A DNA stretch of 64,000 nt from Azospirillum oryzae (GCF_900177515.1 NZ_FXAK01000005.1:256501-320500); one strand, 5' to 3'; shown: positions 1 to 10,153, counted from the first letter of the stretch. The notes: generated by a model not told the origin, from the sequence alone. Numbers and translations are program-made.

Positions 1-27
1 CCCTTTCGATCACGTCAAACGCAAGAC

Positions 28-1395
28 TTACCAGCTCTTCGCACGGGCCGCCGGCTTGCCGTTGCCATGGGCTTCACGGCGGGCATGGCCGTGGTCCGGG
101 CGGGCGTCGCCGCGGTGGTTGTCGTTGCGGGCATAGTCCGGACGCGGACCGCGCGGGGCGTGCGGGCCCTTGGACTCGCCGTTGCGGTGCCACGGCTTGC
201 CGCCGCCACCCGGACGGCCGTTGCGGCCGGCCGGACGGCCGGCGCCACCGGTGGTGAAGGGGCGCGTCGGCTCCAGGCCGGGCACCACATGCACCTCGAG
301 GGTCGCCTTCGTGTAGCGCTCGATACGGACCAGGGTCTCGCGGTCGGCGCGGGCGGCGAAGGAGATCGCGACGCCCGAGGCACCGGCGCGGCCGGTGCGG
401 CCGATGCGGTGGACATAGTCCTCCGCCGAGCGCGGCAGGTCGAAGTTGATGACGTGGGTGATGTCGCGCACGTCGATGCCGCGGGCGGCGACGTCGGTGG
501 CGACCAGCAGGCGGACCTGGCCGGTGCGCAGACGCTGGAGCGTGCGGTTGCGCTTGGTCTGGTCCATGTCGCCGTGCAGGGCGGCGGCGGCATGGCCGGC
601 GGCGCTCAGCTCCTCGGCCAGCGTGTCGGCATCACGCTTGGTGGCGGCGAAGATGATCGCCTTGCCGACCTCTTCCTGGGCGGCGAAATGCTGCAGCAGG
701 CGGCGCTTGTGGTCCAGATCGTCGGCATGATGCAGACGCTGTTCCACGTTGATGGCGGTCGCCTGGCTCTCGACGGCCACGCGCTCCGGGTTGCGCAGCA
801 GGTTGCCGGCCAGCTGCGCCATGCGGCGGTCCAGCGTGGCGGTGAACAGCAGGGTCTGGCGCGTCGGCGGGCAGCACTTGGCGATGGTCTCGACATCGTC
901 GAGGAAGCCCATGTCCAGCATGCGGTCGGCCTCGTCGAGGATCAGCACCTCGACCTCGTCCAGCGCGATGCGGCGGCGGGCGACGTGGTCCAGCAGGCGG
1001 CCCGGGGTGGCGACGAGAACGTCGACCGGGCGCGACAGCAGGCGCAGCTGCTCGCGGTAGGGCATGCCGCCGACCACGTCCACGATGTTCAGCTTCATGA
1101 ACTTCGCGTATTTGCGGGCGGCGTCGGTGACCTGCTTGGCCAGCTCGCGGGTCGGGGCCAGAACCAGCACGCGCGGGGTGGCGGCGCCGTTCAGCGGCAG
1201 CTCGGCGGTGCGGGTCAGCGCCGGCAGCATGAAGGCGGCCGTCTTGCCGGTGCCGGTTTCGGCGGTGGCGAGGATGTCGCGGCCCTGCAGCGCCGGCGGA
1301 ATGGCGGCGAGCTGGACCGGGGTCGGGGTGGTGTATTCGAACGCCTCGAGGGCCTTCAGGACGAGCGGGTGCAGGCCGAGTTCGGAAAACGTCAA
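28..1395 (-). CDS. DEAD-box ATP-dependent RNA helicase (RhlE-like)
   Basis: The 455-residue protein should unwind short RNA duplexes using ATP in the cytoplasm, for example in ribosome assembly or mRNA decay. The motifs are in canonical order: Q motif around residues 22-28, Walker A AETGTGKT at 45-52, PTREL at 81-85, TPGR at 130-133, DEAD at 154-157, motif III as TAT at 185-187 instead of the common SAT, and HRIGRTGR at 329-336. Residues from about 375 onward form a Gly/Arg/Pro/His-rich, disordered RNA-binding tail typical of RhlE-like enzymes. The start codon is TTG: a GAGAAGG Shine-Dalgarno lies ten bases upstream and the protein begins directly with the usual F-x-x-L-x-L Q-motif region. 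Which DEAD subfamily it belongs to is inference; the helicase call is firm. Confidence 0.95.
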   Translation of the reverse strand: MTFSELGLHPLVLKALEAFEYTTPTPVQLAAIPPALQGRDILATAETGTGKTAAFMLPALTRTAELPLNGAATPRVLVLAPTRELAKQVTDAARKYAKFMKLNIVDVVGGMPYREQLRLLSRPVDVLVATPGRLLDHVARRRIALDEVEVLILDEADRMLDMGFLDDVETIAKCCPPTRQTLLFTATLDRRMAQLAGNLLRNPERVAVESQATAINVEQRLHHADDLDHKRRLLQHFAAQEEVGKAIIFAATKRDADTLAEELSAAGHAAAALHGDMDQTKRNRTLQRLRTGQVRLLVATDVAARGIDVRDITHVINFDLPRSAEDYVHRIGRTGRAGASGVAISFAARADRETLVRIERYTKATLEVHVVPGLEPTRPFTTGGAGRPAGRNGRPGGGGKPWHRNGESKGPHAPRGPRPDYARNDNHRGDARPDHGHARREAHGNGKPAARAKSW

Positions 1396-1582
1396 GTCGT
1401 AACAACCTTCTCAAAGCAACACGGCACGGCCCCGCGCGCCCCGATGGCGGGCGTGGGACATACCGGCGGACTCGCCGGGAGGAGGTCGATAGAGGGAGAG
1501 GCGTCTATCCGATGCAGCGGCCAGAGCGTCCCCAGAACATCGGGACGTTAATCCCTGGGACGTTTGCCGTTGCGCAATCACA

Positions 1583-1606
1583 GCGCGTCTCGCTCAAGAG
1601 ACGCGC
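1583..1606 (-). terminator. perfect hairpin without T-tract, upstream of the RNA helicase gene
   Basis: GCGCGTCTC and GAGACGCGC form a perfect nine-base stem with a six-base loop. It lies 83 bases past the stop of the FliL-like gene and about 190 bases before the helicase start, both on the minus strand. No T-run follows, so it could be a Rho-dependent end, an mRNA-stabilising stem or a structured leader of the helicase mRNA. Confidence 0.35.
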
Positions 1607-1688
1607 GAGCCTCCAGCGATCAAGACGCCCTACATAGGCTATTGCGCTGCACAAGACAAGCCCCATCGCAGAACGAGCCCCGCGTGCA

Positions 1689-2213
1689 TCACTTGACCAC
1701 CATGCGTTCGATGTAGATGTCGCGGATCAGGCCGGTCCCCGCCTCGCGGTTGACGGCGTCCCGGATGCGCGCCTTCAGGAAGGCGGCCGAGCCGGGGCCC
1801 GTCAGCGCTTCGCTGTCGGTTTGGCCGACGGTCTGGAACAGGCGGTCGGCGATGCGGTCCTGGTAGCGCAGAACACGGTCGGGCTCGACTTTCGGGGCCA
1901 GCACCAGCGAGACCTGCATCTCCACCGCCCGCGACGCGCCCAAGGGAACTTCCATGGCCGGCAACTGCGCCAGCCGCGGCTTCGGCCCCATCCGCGCCTC
2001 GATCCGCCGCTGTTCCAGGATGCGGTCCACCGCGATGCCGCCGCCATAGGCCAGCCCGGCCAGGGTCAGCAGCGAGATCAGGACGACGATCAGCAGGCGG
2101 GTGGGATGCGCCGGCTCCGGCTGCGGGGCATGGTGCGGCACCAACCCCTCGCGCAAGGGGGCGGGAGGCGGGGTCGGGTACGGCGTTCCGTGCAGCGTGC
2201 GATGCGTGGCCAT
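1689..2213 (-). CDS. FliL-like single-pass membrane protein
   Basis: The 174-residue protein has a proline-rich cytoplasmic N-terminus (1-38), one transmembrane helix at about 40-61 and a roughly 110-residue periplasmic domain ending in DIYIERMVVK. That architecture, the length and the short beta-strand-like end with a final hydrophobic pair match FliL, which sits beside the flagellar stator and influences torque. I chose the ATG at 2213 because GAGG lies six bases upstream; the frame stays open further up but lacks a better start. No other flagellar gene is near, so it is an orphan and could instead be a generic FliL-fold membrane protein. The family call rests on topology and the C-terminal pattern, not on a diagnostic motif. 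Confidence 0.6.
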   Translation of the reverse strand: MATHRTLHGTPYPTPPPAPLREGLVPHHAPQPEPAHPTRLLIVVLISLLTLAGLAYGGGIAVDRILEQRRIEARMGPKPRLAQLPAMEVPLGASRAVEMQVSLVLAPKVEPDRVLRYQDRIADRLFQTVGQTDSEALTGPGSAAFLKARIRDAVNREAGTGLIRDIYIERMVVK

Positions 2214-2327
2214 GGTCGGCCTCATCCGGAGCGGCGGGGGCATCAGGAAGCGTAGCGCGGTGGGGGTTAAGATTCGGTGGAGGGTGGCCGTACGATGCCC
2301 CCTTCCCAACCCTCCCCCGCGATCTCC

Positions 2328-3002
2328 TCACCGCACGCAGTCCGCCAGCCCGTCCCGCCGCACCACCGCCATCCGCCGCTCGATCACCCCCGCCCGGCGG
2401 GCGACATAGGGACCGGGTCGCGACGGCGACCAGTTGCGCGGGTTGGGCAGCACCACGGCCAGCAGCGCCGCCTCGCGCCGGGTCAGCGCCGCCGCGGATT
2501 TGTGGAAATGATGCCGGGCCGCGGCTTCGGCGCCATAGACGCCGTCGTCCCACTCCACGATGTTCAGATAGACCTCCAGGATGCGGTGCTTGCTCCACAG
2601 GCTTTCGATCAGCAGGGTGAACCAGGCCTCCGCCCCCTTGCGGGTCCAGCTGCGGTCGGGCCAGAGAAAGGCGTTCTTGGCGGTCTGCTGGCTGATCGTG
2701 CTTCCGCCGCGCAGGCGCCTGCCCTCTTCATTGTCCTCGAAGGCGTCCTCGATGGCCGCCCAGTCGAAACCGCCATGACCGCAGAAGCCGGTGTCCTCCG
2801 ACGCGATCACCGCCTCTGCCAGGGCCGGCGAGATGCGCTCCAGCGGCTCCCAGTCGCGCGACAGGCCGGCCCCGCCCAGCGCCCGGATCAGCATCAGCGG
2901 CGTGGCCGGCGGCGGCACGATCCGGTAGAGTCCCGCCCAGAGAATGGTGAAGGCCGTCAGCCCCGCCGCCCCGATCAGCGCCCAGCGCAGCAGTTTCCGC
3001 AT
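2328..3002 (-). CDS. mtgA: monofunctional biosynthetic peptidoglycan transglycosylase
   Basis: MtgA polymerises lipid II into glycan strands at the inner membrane without a transpeptidase domain. The 224-residue product has an N-terminal membrane anchor (about 7-28) and the GT51 signature: S-E-D with catalytic Glu69 followed by the F-x-x-H-x-G element, the [13 protein letters not shown] block at 98-110 and [10 protein letters not shown] at 138-147. Length matches the family. The ATG at 3002 gives a normal anchor and has GGAGA upstream; the frame extends further 5-prime but with arginine/glycine-rich shadow sequence. The gene is divergent from the helicase at 3113 across about 110 bases. Confidence 0.95.
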   Translation of the reverse strand: MRKLLRWALIGAAGLTAFTILWAGLYRIVPPPATPLMLIRALGGAGLSRDWEPLERISPALAEAVIASEDTGFCGHGGFDWAAIEDAFEDNEEGRRLRGGSTISQQTAKNAFLWPDRSWTRKGAEAWFTLLIESLWSKHRILEVYLNIVEWDDGVYGAEAAARHHFHKSAAALTRREAALLAVVLPNPRNWSPSRPGPYVARRAGVIERRMAVVRRDGLADCVR

Positions 3003-3112
3003 AAGGTCCCGTCTCCGCTTGGCCTCCGGACTTCCCTCAATGGGGGTGAAGCAACGGCCCGTCAACATCCGGCACTCGCTTTGCGGCCCGCCACCGCCAT
3101 ATAGTGCCGCCG

Positions 3113-5878
3113 ATGGACCTGACCGCCGACCCCACCCCGCTCCACAGCCTTGACGACGCACCCGCCATGGTGGCCGGCGCGCGCCGCGTCGTGTCGCTGA
3201 CCCTCGACGGCGAGGTGGAGGAGCTGTCGCTGGCCGCCGCCGCGTCGAAGGTGCGCCGCCAGCCGCCGCTGGTCTGCCATGCCCGCGCCTTCGCCCGCCG
3301 GCTGGGGATCGACGGCTTCCCGGCCTTCGACGTGCTGGAGCTGTTCGCCTTCGTCCACCCTGCCCGCTTCTGCGTCCCAACCCCGCGCGGCATCGCCGAG
3401 GCGCTCGACCTGCCCACCCCCGACGGGCACGAGGCGGAGGCGCTGGCCCTGCAGCGCGCCGTGCGCCGCCTGCTGGGAGACCTGGGGGCCGCCGGACGGG
3501 AGGAATCCTCCGACCCGGTCGCCTTCGCCTGGGAGATGGGGCGCGCCGGCTGGCCCTGGGCGCCGGCCGTGCTGGCCGCGCTCGGCAAGCCGGACGGGCC
3601 GGAGAAGGGTGCCGCCCGCTCGGGCCTGCGCGTCTGGACCCGGATCAAGGAGTGGGAGGAGGGCGCCCCGCCGCCGCCGCCCGCGCAGAACCCGGTCGAT
3701 CCGGAGGAGGCGCGCCGCCGCCTCGCCGCCATGCTGTCGGCCAATGTGCTGGGCAAGGTGGCGGAGCCACGGCCGCAGCAGGCCGATTACTCCAGCGCGG
3801 TGTCCGCCGCCTTCGCCCCGCGCCAATTGCCCGACACGCCTAACGTGGTGCTGGCAGAGGCCGGGACCGGCGTCGGCAAGACGCTGGGCTATCTGGCGCC
3901 GGCCACGGTGTGGGCGGAGAAGAATGGCGGGACGGTGTGGATTTCCACCTACACCCGCAACCTCCAGCACCAGATCGACGCCGAACTGGACCGGCTCTAT
4001 GGCGATCCGGCGACCAAGGCGCGCAAGGTGGTGCTGCGCAAGGGCCGCGAGAACTATCTGTGCCTGCTGAACCTGGAAGAGGCGGTGCGCGCCATGCCCT
4101 TCCAGCCGCACAACGCCATCGGCGTCGGGCTGATGGCGCGCTGGGCGGCGGCGACGCGCGACGGCGACATGACCGGCGGCGACTTCCCCGGCTGGCTGGT
4201 CGACATCGCCGGGCGCGGCCCGACCATGGGGATGGCCGACCGCCGGGGCGAATGCATCTATTCCGCCTGCGACCATTACGCCCGCTGCTACATCGAGAAG
4301 AGCATACGCCGCGCGCGGCGCGCCGACATCGTCATCGCCAACCACGCGCTGGTGATGGTGCAGGCGGCGCTGGGCGGCGGCGAGGAGCCGACCCTGCCCA
4401 GCCGATACGTCTTCGACGAGGGGCACCATGTCTTCGACGCCGCCGACAGCGCCTTCGCCGGCCACCTGACCTGCCGCGAGACACAGGAGCTGCGGCGCTG
4501 GCTGCTGGGCGCCGAGGAGACCGGGCGCAGCCGCGCCCGCGGCCTGAAGCGCCGGCTGGAGGACATCGTCGCCGGCGACGAGGAGGCTCTGCGCCACCTC
4601 GACGACATCCTGATGGGCGCCCGCGTCCTGCCGGGCGACGGCTGGTCGGCCCGGCTGGCCGCCGACAACCCGCAGGGGCCGACCGAGCGTTTCCTGCTGC
4701 TGGCCCGCCAGCAGGTCTATGCCCGCACCGCCGGCCAGGGCGGCCCCTACAGCCTGGAGGCCGACAAGGCCTATCCGGTGGACGGGCTGCTGGAGGCGGC
4801 GGCGGAGCTGGAGCAGGCGCTGGTCCGCCTGTCCGAACCGGTGGAGGCGCTGGCCCGCCGGCTGGCGCAGCGGCTGGAGGACGAGAGCGCCGAACTCGAC
4901 TCCGACCAGCGCCGCCGCATCGACGCCCTGTCGCGCAGCCTGCATCGCCGCGGCACCCTGACGGTGGAGGCGTGGCGCGCCATGCTGCGCACCCTGCCGA
5001 CCGAAACACCCTCCCACTTCGTCGACTGGTTCGCGGTGGAGCGGATCGACGGCCGCGACGTCGATGTCGGGCTGTACCGCCACTGGGTCGACCCGACGGT
5101 GCCCTTCGCCGAGGCGCTGGCCGGACCCGCCCATGGGCTGGTGGTCACTTCCGCCACACTCACCGACGGCACCGGCGACATCGGCCAGGACTGGCGCGCG
5201 GCCGAGGACCGCTGCGGCGCCAGCCACCTGCCGGCCCCGGCGATCCGGGCGCAGGTCCCCTCCCCCTTCGACTACCCGAACCGCACCCGCGTCTTCGTGG
5301 TCAACGACGTGCGCAAGGACGACCTAGGGCAGGTCTCGGCGGCCTACAAGTCGCTGTTCCTGGCGGCGGGCGGCGGCGGGCTTGGCCTGTTCACCGCGAT
5401 CAGCCGCCTGCGCGCGGTGCGCGACCGCATCGCCGAGCCGCTGGATCAGGTCGGCATCCCGCTCTACGCCCAACATGTCGATCCGCTCGACGTGTCCACC
5501 CTGATCGACATCTTCCGCAACGAGGAGCACGCCTGCCTGCTCGGCACCGACGCGGTGCGCGACGGGGTCGACGTGCCGGGCCGCTCGCTTCGCCTGATCG
5601 TCTTCGACCGCGTGCCCTGGCCGCGCCCCGACATCCTGCATCGCGCCCGGCGCGAGGCCTTCGGCCGCCGGCGCTACGAGGACATGATCACCCGCCTGCG
5701 CCTGAAGCAGGCCTTCGGCCGTTTGGTCCGCCGCGCCGACGACACCGGCGTGTTCGTGCTGCTCGACCCGATGATGCCGAGCCGGCTGGCCGGCGCCTTC
5801 CCGGAAGGGGTGGAGATGCGGCGCGTCGGGCTGAAGCAGGCGGTGGAGGAGACGGCGGAGTTCCTGCGGGGGTGGTGA
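3113..5878 (+). CDS. DinG/XPD-family Fe-S DNA helicase
   Basis: This 921-residue protein is a superfamily 2 helicase of the DinG/Rad3 type, expected to unwind DNA 5-prime to 3-prime, for instance at R-loops or blocked forks. Walker A GTGVGKT is at about 251-257. Four cysteines, C317, C381, C386 and C392, sit between Walker A and the DEAH-like box DEGH (435-438), the placement of the iron-sulphur domain in XPD and DinG. A VTSATL motif III and a C-terminal block with arginine-rich QAFGRLVRR complete the core. The first roughly 230 residues precede the helicase core and have no motif I recognise. ATG 3113 is preferred over GTG 3104, three codons upstream; neither has a clear ribosome site. Confidence 0.88.
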   Translation: MDLTADPTPLHSLDDAPAMVAGARRVVSLTLDGEVEELSLAAAASKVRRQPPLVCHARAFARRLGIDGFPAFDVLELFAFVHPARFCVPTPRGIAEALDLPTPDGHEAEALALQRAVRRLLGDLGAAGREESSDPVAFAWEMGRAGWPWAPAVLAALGKPDGPEKGAARSGLRVWTRIKEWEEGAPPPPPAQNPVDPEEARRRLAAMLSANVLGKVAEPRPQQADYSSAVSAAFAPRQLPDTPNVVLAEAGTGVGKTLGYLAPATVWAEKNGGTVWISTYTRNLQHQIDAELDRLYGDPATKARKVVLRKGRENYLCLLNLEEAVRAMPFQPHNAIGVGLMARWAAATRDGDMTGGDFPGWLVDIAGRGPTMGMADRRGECIYSACDHYARCYIEKSIRRARRADIVIANHALVMVQAALGGGEEPTLPSRYVFDEGHHVFDAADSAFAGHLTCRETQELRRWLLGAEETGRSRARGLKRRLEDIVAGDEEALRHLDDILMGARVLPGDGWSARLAADNPQGPTERFLLLARQQVYARTAGQGGPYSLEADKAYPVDGLLEAAAELEQALVRLSEPVEALARRLAQRLEDESAELDSDQRRRIDALSRSLHRRGTLTVEAWRAMLRTLPTETPSHFVDWFAVERIDGRDVDVGLYRHWVDPTVPFAEALAGPAHGLVVTSATLTDGTGDIGQDWRAAEDRCGASHLPAPAIRAQVPSPFDYPNRTRVFVVNDVRKDDLGQVSAAYKSLFLAAGGGGLGLFTAISRLRAVRDRIAEPLDQVGIPLYAQHVDPLDVSTLIDIFRNEEHACLLGTDAVRDGVDVPGRSLRLIVFDRVPWPRPDILHRARREAFGRRRYEDMITRLRLKQAFGRLVRRADDTGVFVLLDPMMPSRLAGAFPEGVEMRRVGLKQAVEETAEFLRGW

Positions 5879-5888
5879 GGCGTAAAGC

Positions 5889-6836
5889 TCACCCCCCAGG
5901 CGCATAAACCGCCAGCAGCCCCGACAGCGTCACCACGCTCAGCACCGTCGACACCAGGATCGCCGAGGATGTGCGCTCCACATAGGTCTGGTATTGGCTC
6001 GCGACCACGAAGGTGAGCGCGCCGGTCGGCAAGGCTGCCAGGATCACCGCGCTGCCGGTCCAGAAGGGGTCCATCGGGAACAGCGTCTGCGTCAGTACCC
6101 AGGCCAGCGCCGGATGGACCAGCAGCTTCAGCGCGCTGATCCACCCGGCCTCCGCCAGCCCGGCGGTCAGCCGTTGCGAGGCCAGGAACAGGCCGATGGC
6201 GAAGAGCGCACAGGGGCCGGCGGGGGAGCCCATCAGTTCGCAGAAGGTCGCGATCGGCCTGGGCACCGCCACGCCGGGCAGCAGCGCCGACCAGGCGAGG
6301 CCGGCGGCGGTGGACAGGATCAGCGGGTTCTTCGCCAGCGCCCGGCCGACGTCGCGCAGGGCCTTGCCCAGCCCGCCGCCGTGGCTGTTGGCGAACTCCA
6401 TCCAGATCACGGCGATGCCGACCATGATGGCGCTCATGATGACGGTCGCCAGGATGGTGGGGGCGAGATGATCCGGTCCGAAGGCGGCCAGGAACAGCGG
6501 GATGCCCATGTAGCCGGTGTTGGAGAAGGCCGAGTTCAGACCCTGCATGCACTGGATCTGCGTGCGCTCCCGGTACAGCAGGCGGCCGATGATCGCACCC
6601 AGCGCATAGACCAGCAGCATCGACCCCAAAAAGGCGCCGATGAAGGGGCCGTTGAAGATTTCCGGGATCGACCGGCGTGCCGTGCCCAGGAACAGCACCG
6701 GCGGCAGCGCCATCCAATAGACGAACTTGTTCAGCGCCTCGGACGAGGCGGCGCCGAGCAGCTTCGACTTTCCGGACAGGAATCCGGCCAGAATGATGGC
6801 GAATACGGGAAATGCGACATTGAGGACGACGTTCAT
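5889..6836 (-). CDS. AEC family (auxin efflux carrier-type) transporter
   Basis: The 315-residue protein is almost entirely hydrophobic with about ten predicted transmembrane helices in two inverted halves, the size and pattern of AEC permeases. A central stretch N-S-A-F-S-N-T-G-Y-M-G-I-P matches the conserved N-x-G-[FY]-[ML]-G-x-P motif between the halves. Characterised relatives move malonate, malate or other small carboxylates, but the substrate here cannot be read from sequence. It converges with the DinG-type helicase gene, the stops lying only 10 bases apart, and is divergent from the TerB-like gene. The ATG at 6836 begins the first membrane helix directly. Confidence 0.9.
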   Translation of the reverse strand: MNVVLNVAFPVFAIILAGFLSGKSKLLGAASSEALNKFVYWMALPPVLFLGTARRSIPEIFNGPFIGAFLGSMLLVYALGAIIGRLLYRERTQIQCMQGLNSAFSNTGYMGIPLFLAAFGPDHLAPTILATVIMSAIMVGIAVIWMEFANSHGGGLGKALRDVGRALAKNPLILSTAAGLAWSALLPGVAVPRPIATFCELMGSPAGPCALFAIGLFLASQRLTAGLAEAGWISALKLLVHPALAWVLTQTLFPMDPFWTGSAVILAALPTGALTFVVASQYQTYVERTSSAILVSTVLSVVTLSGLLAVYAPGG

Positions 6837-7010
6837 GGCGCGCAACAATAGGCAGACCCAACCGTCGCGTCGAGCGGCCGACCCCTCCGCGCCAAGCATG
6901 GCACCCTTGACGGCGCGAAGGCGGCGTCGGACGCCAAAGCTTGACGCCGCGCAGGCGGCGTTCGAGATTGCCGACCCGACTTGCGACCACTCCCCAGGGG
7001 AGACCGCCTC

Positions 7011-7436
7011 ATGAGAAAGCCGACCGACGCCATGATCGACCACCACAGCGCGCTCATCTACATCATGGTCCTGGTGTCCGCCTGCGACGGCGACATGACC
7101 GACCCTGAACTGGAAGCCATCGGCGAGAATGTGCGCTACCTGCCGATCTTCAAGGATTACAGCGGCGATCAGGTGATGGCCGCGACGCGCGAATGCACCG
7201 CCATGCTGTCCGACAACGACGGGCTGGACACGGTGCTGACCATCGTCGAGCAGGCGCTGCCGGCCAAGCTGCGCGAGACCGCCTATGCGGTGGCCTGCGA
7301 CATCGCCGCCGCCGATCCCACGGCCTCGCAGGAGGAACTGCGGATGCTGGAGCTGATCCGCCACCGGCTGGGGGTCGACCGGCTGTGCGCCGCCGCCATC
7401 GAACGCGGCGCCCGCGCCCGCCACATGCGCCTGTGA
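7011..7436 (+). CDS. TerB-like (tellurite resistance B family) protein
   Basis: The 141-residue acidic, all-helical protein has the TerB layout: an early hydrophobic helix with alanine/cysteine and then D-G-D at about residues 26-28, a D-x-E-x-x-x-I segment, and a later A-A-D-x-x-x-x-x-E-E helix. TerB-like domains bind metal through clustered Asp/Glu and occur in stress and membrane-associated complexes; tellurite resistance is only the historic name. The ATG at 7011 has AGGGGAG eight bases upstream and is preferred over the ATG at 6981. The dehydrogenase at 7468 follows after 31 bases, so the two may be co-transcribed. No other ter gene is present, so the role is open. Confidence 0.8.
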   Translation: MRKPTDAMIDHHSALIYIMVLVSACDGDMTDPELEAIGENVRYLPIFKDYSGDQVMAATRECTAMLSDNDGLDTVLTIVEQALPAKLRETAYAVACDIAAADPTASQEELRMLELIRHRLGVDRLCAAAIERGARARHMRL

Positions 7437-7467
7437 CCGTCTTCCAATCTATTCTGAAAGCTCCGAC

Positions 7468-8355
7468 ATGACCGAAGAGACCCTCCGCCCCGACCTCGCC
7501 GGCCAGCGCATCGGCTTCATCGGGCTCGGCCTGATGGGCAAGCCGATGGCCCGCGCGCTCGCCCGTGCCGGTGCGGAGCTGGTGGTGACCAGCCGCAGCC
7601 CCGGCCCCGTCGCCGAGATGGCGGCGGAAGGCATGATCGCCGCCACCGGACCCGCCGCCGTCGCCGGGCAGGCCGGAACCGTCATCCTGATGCTGACCGA
7701 CACCGCGGCGGTCGAGGCGGTGGCCGAGGCTCTGCTGCCGGTCCTGCGCCCCGGCCACCTGGTGATCGACATGGGCACCACCGCCGTCGCCGCCACCCGC
7801 ACGCTGGCGGAGCGTGTCGCCGCCGTTGGGGCGGAATGGCTCGACGCGCCGGTCTCCGGCGGGACGGTGGCGGCCGAGGGGGCGATCCTGACCATCATAG
7901 CGGGCGGGACCGAGGCTGCCTTCGCCCGCGCCCTGCCGGTTCTGCAGGCGATGGGCCGCCGCATCACCCATGTCGGGGCCAGCGGTGCCGGGCAGATCGC
8001 CAAATCCGCCAATCAGGTCATCGTCGCCCTGACCATCGGCGCGGTGGCGGAGGCGCTGGCGTTGGCCAAGGCGGCCGGTGCCGATCCGGCCAAGGTGCGC
8101 GACGCCATCCGCGGCGGCTTTGCAGAATCCCGCATCCTCGACCTGCATGGCGGCCGCATGGTCAGCGGCGACTTCACCCCCGGCGGCCGCGTCACCACCC
8201 AGGTCAAGGACCTGCGGCAGGCGGAGGAGCTGGCGCAGCAGTCCGGCATCGACCTGCCGACGCTCGGCCTGTCGCTGGAGCTGTTCGAGATGCTGGTCGA
8301 ACAGGGCGACGGCGGGCTGGACCATTCCGCCCTCTACCGCCTGTTCGCGCGCTGA
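7468..8355 (+). CDS. NAD(P)-dependent beta-hydroxyacid dehydrogenase (3-hydroxyisobutyrate dehydrogenase family)
   Basis: The 295-residue enzyme oxidises a beta-hydroxyacid or reduces the matching semialdehyde with NAD(P). The Rossmann loop GFIGLGLMG is at 16-24, the substrate loop DAPVSGGT follows at about 127-134, and the catalytic lysine is K179 within GQIAKSANQ. These are the three signatures of the family that includes 3-hydroxyisobutyrate dehydrogenase, tartronate semialdehyde reductase and GLYR-type succinate-semialdehyde reductases. Motifs alone do not separate these. There is no valine or glyoxylate pathway gene nearby, so the substrate is unassigned. Confidence 0.92.
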   Translation: MTEETLRPDLAGQRIGFIGLGLMGKPMARALARAGAELVVTSRSPGPVAEMAAEGMIAATGPAAVAGQAGTVILMLTDTAAVEAVAEALLPVLRPGHLVIDMGTTAVAATRTLAERVAAVGAEWLDAPVSGGTVAAEGAILTIIAGGTEAAFARALPVLQAMGRRITHVGASGAGQIAKSANQVIVALTIGAVAEALALAKAAGADPAKVRDAIRGGFAESRILDLHGGRMVSGDFTPGGRVTTQVKDLRQAEELAQQSGIDLPTLGLSLELFEMLVEQGDGGLDHSALYRLFAR

Positions 8356-8370
8356 GAGGAGCGACCCCAG

Positions 8371-8511
8371 CCCCGCAACCAAAGTCGTATGCGTCGATAT
8401 TACCTATTGCCAAAAATAATGGTTCGAATTCACATGATTCGCAAATATTGCGATTCTGTGACTCCGTGGCTGGGGATTGGTAATGTCGTTGCGTACGATT
8501 CTGGTCGGGGT
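8371..8511. repeat. long imperfect inverted repeat covering the chemoreceptor start
   Basis: Arms at 8383-8412 and 8471-8500 match at 22 of 30 positions when one is reverse-complemented, and weaker pairing continues outward to about 8371 and 8511. A tight inner stem pairs GATTCGCAA (8436-8444) with TTGCGATTC (8448-8456) around a three-base loop. The right arm contains the ribosome site and the first codons of the chemoreceptor gene, so folding of the transcript would hide the start. Confidence 0.75.
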
Positions 8512-10153
8512 ACTCGCGGCGCTCGGCCTGATGCTGGGCTTCGAGGCGTTCACCGGCATCACCACGCTGGAGACCGCCAACGAGCGGATGAAGTCGGTCT
8601 ATGAGGACCGGGTGGTGCCGCTGCGCGACCTGAAGATCGTCTCCGACGCCTATGCGGTGATGATCGTCGACAGCTCCCACAAGGTCCGCGGCGGGGCGAT
8701 GCCCTGGACCGACGGCGCCGCCTCCGTGCGCAAGGCGCTGGCGACGGTGCGGGAGCGCTGGCAAACCTACACCTCCACCTCGCTGACGGCGGAGGAATCC
8801 CGGATGGTGGCGGAAACGCGGGCGGCGATGGAGCGGGCCGACACCGGCGTCGCCACGCTGCTGCGCATCCTCGACAAGCAGGACAAGGCAGGGCTGGACG
8901 CGTTCGTCGCCCGCGACCTCTACCCGACCGTCGACCCGGTGACGGAGCATGTCAGCGGCCTGATCGACCTGCAGGTCCGCGTCGCCGGCAACGAGTTCGC
9001 CCAGTCCCAGAACTCCTACGAGGGCGAGCACCGAAATTCCTGGCTGCTGGTCGGCGCGGCGGCGCTGCTGCTGACGGCCGGGATCGCCATCGTCATCCGC
9101 CGGGTCATCGGGCCGGTGACGGCGATGACCGCCGCCATGGCCCGGCTGGCCGGCGGTGACGTGACGGTCATGGTCCCCGCCACCGACCGTGGCGACGAGA
9201 TCGGCCGCATGGCCCGCGCCGTCGCCGTGTTCAAGGACAATGCCATCGAAAAGCAGCGGATCGAGGCCGAGCAGGAGCGGCTGAAGCAGGGCATGGAGGC
9301 CGAACGCCGCCGGATGATGACCGAACTGGCCGACCGGTTCGAACAGGCGGTGCGGGGCGTGGTCACCCAGGTCGGCGGTGCCGCCGGGCAACTGACCGCC
9401 AGCGCGCGCTCCCTGTCGTCCCTGGCGGAGCAGAGCCGGTCGCAGGCCGCGGCGGTCGCCGGCGCCAGCGAACAGACCTCCGCCAACGTGCAGACCGTCG
9501 CCGCTTCGGCCGAGGAAATGGCCGCCTCCATCGGCGAGATCACCCGGCAGGTCGGCGAGACGGCGGACGTCGCCCGTAGGGCCGCCGAACGGGCTGGCAG
9601 CACCGACGCCACCATCCGCCAGCTGGCCGACCATGCCAAGGCCATCGGCGACGTCGTGCAACTGATCAACGCCATCGCCGCCCAGACCAATTTGCTGGCC
9701 CTGAACGCCACCATCGAGGCGGCACGGGCGGGCGAGGCCGGCAAGGGATTCGCGGTGGTGGCCGGGGAGGTGAAGAACCTCGCCAACCAGACCGCCAAGG
9801 CGACCGAGGAAATCGCGAGCCAGATCGGCACCATGCAGACGGCGACCGGCGAAGCGGTGGACGCCATCGCCGAGATCGGCCGCACCATCGACGACATCAA
9901 CCGCATCGCCGCCGCCGTCGCCGCCTCCATCGACCAGCAGGACGCCGCCGCGCGCGAGATCGCCCGCAACGTCCAGCAGGCCGCCGTGGGAACGGAGGAG
10001 ATTTCCTCCAACATCGTGGTGGTGCGTCAGGCCGCCGACGACACCGGCACCGCGGCCCAAGACGTGCTGGGCGCGGCGCAGACGCTGTCGGCCGACGCCG
10101 ACCGGCTGTCGGCGGAGGTGGAGCGCTTCATCGGGCAGGTGCGCAGCGCCTGA
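8483..10153 (+). CDS. methyl-accepting chemotaxis protein with periplasmic four-helix sensor
   Basis: The 556-residue receptor has TM1 at about 5-25, a roughly 160-residue periplasmic helical sensor, TM2 at about 186-207, a HAMP domain to about 260 and a cytoplasmic signalling domain to the end. The hairpin tip that contacts CheA and CheW, around 397-430, carries the invariant [14 protein letters not shown] and GKGFAVVA stretches. The sensor resembles the 4HB type that binds small molecules directly; the ligand is unknown. The ATG at 8483 is preceded by GGGGA at good spacing; a TTG two codons earlier is not needed. There is no C-terminal CheR-tethering pentapeptide. The start lies inside a long inverted repeat, which may control translation. 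Confidence 0.96.
   Translation: MSLRTILVGVLAALGLMLGFEAFTGITTLETANERMKSVYEDRVVPLRDLKIVSDAYAVMIVDSSHKVRGGAMPWTDGAASVRKALATVRERWQTYTSTSLTAEESRMVAETRAAMERADTGVATLLRILDKQDKAGLDAFVARDLYPTVDPVTEHVSGLIDLQVRVAGNEFAQSQNSYEGEHRNSWLLVGAAALLLTAGIAIVIRRVIGPVTAMTAAMARLAGGDVTVMVPATDRGDEIGRMARAVAVFKDNAIEKQRIEAEQERLKQGMEAERRRMMTELADRFEQAVRGVVTQVGGAAGQLTASARSLSSLAEQSRSQAAAVAGASEQTSANVQTVAASAEEMAASIGEITRQVGETADVARRAAERAGSTDATIRQLADHAKAIGDVVQLINAIAAQTNLLALNATIEAARAGEAGKGFAVVAGEVKNLANQTAKATEEIASQIGTMQTATGEAVDAIAEIGRTIDDINRIAAAVAASIDQQDAAAREIARNVQQAAVGTEEISSNIVVVRQAADDTGTAAQDVLGAAQTLSADADRLSAEVERFIGQVRSA

Noticed and set aside
3062..5227. A 721-codon minus-strand open frame
   Set aside because: It is antisense to the Fe-S helicase gene with low-complexity translation and no motif.
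8371..8511. Calling the inverted repeat at the chemoreceptor start a miniature transposable element
   Set aside because: No target-site duplication or second copy is visible in the window, and one arm is coding. A regulatory structure is at least as likely.
8204..10060. A 618-codon minus-strand open frame over the chemoreceptor
   Set aside because: It is antisense to the chemoreceptor gene and rich in His/Gly/Asp without a domain. Part of its apparent similarity to the plus strand comes from the inverted repeat.
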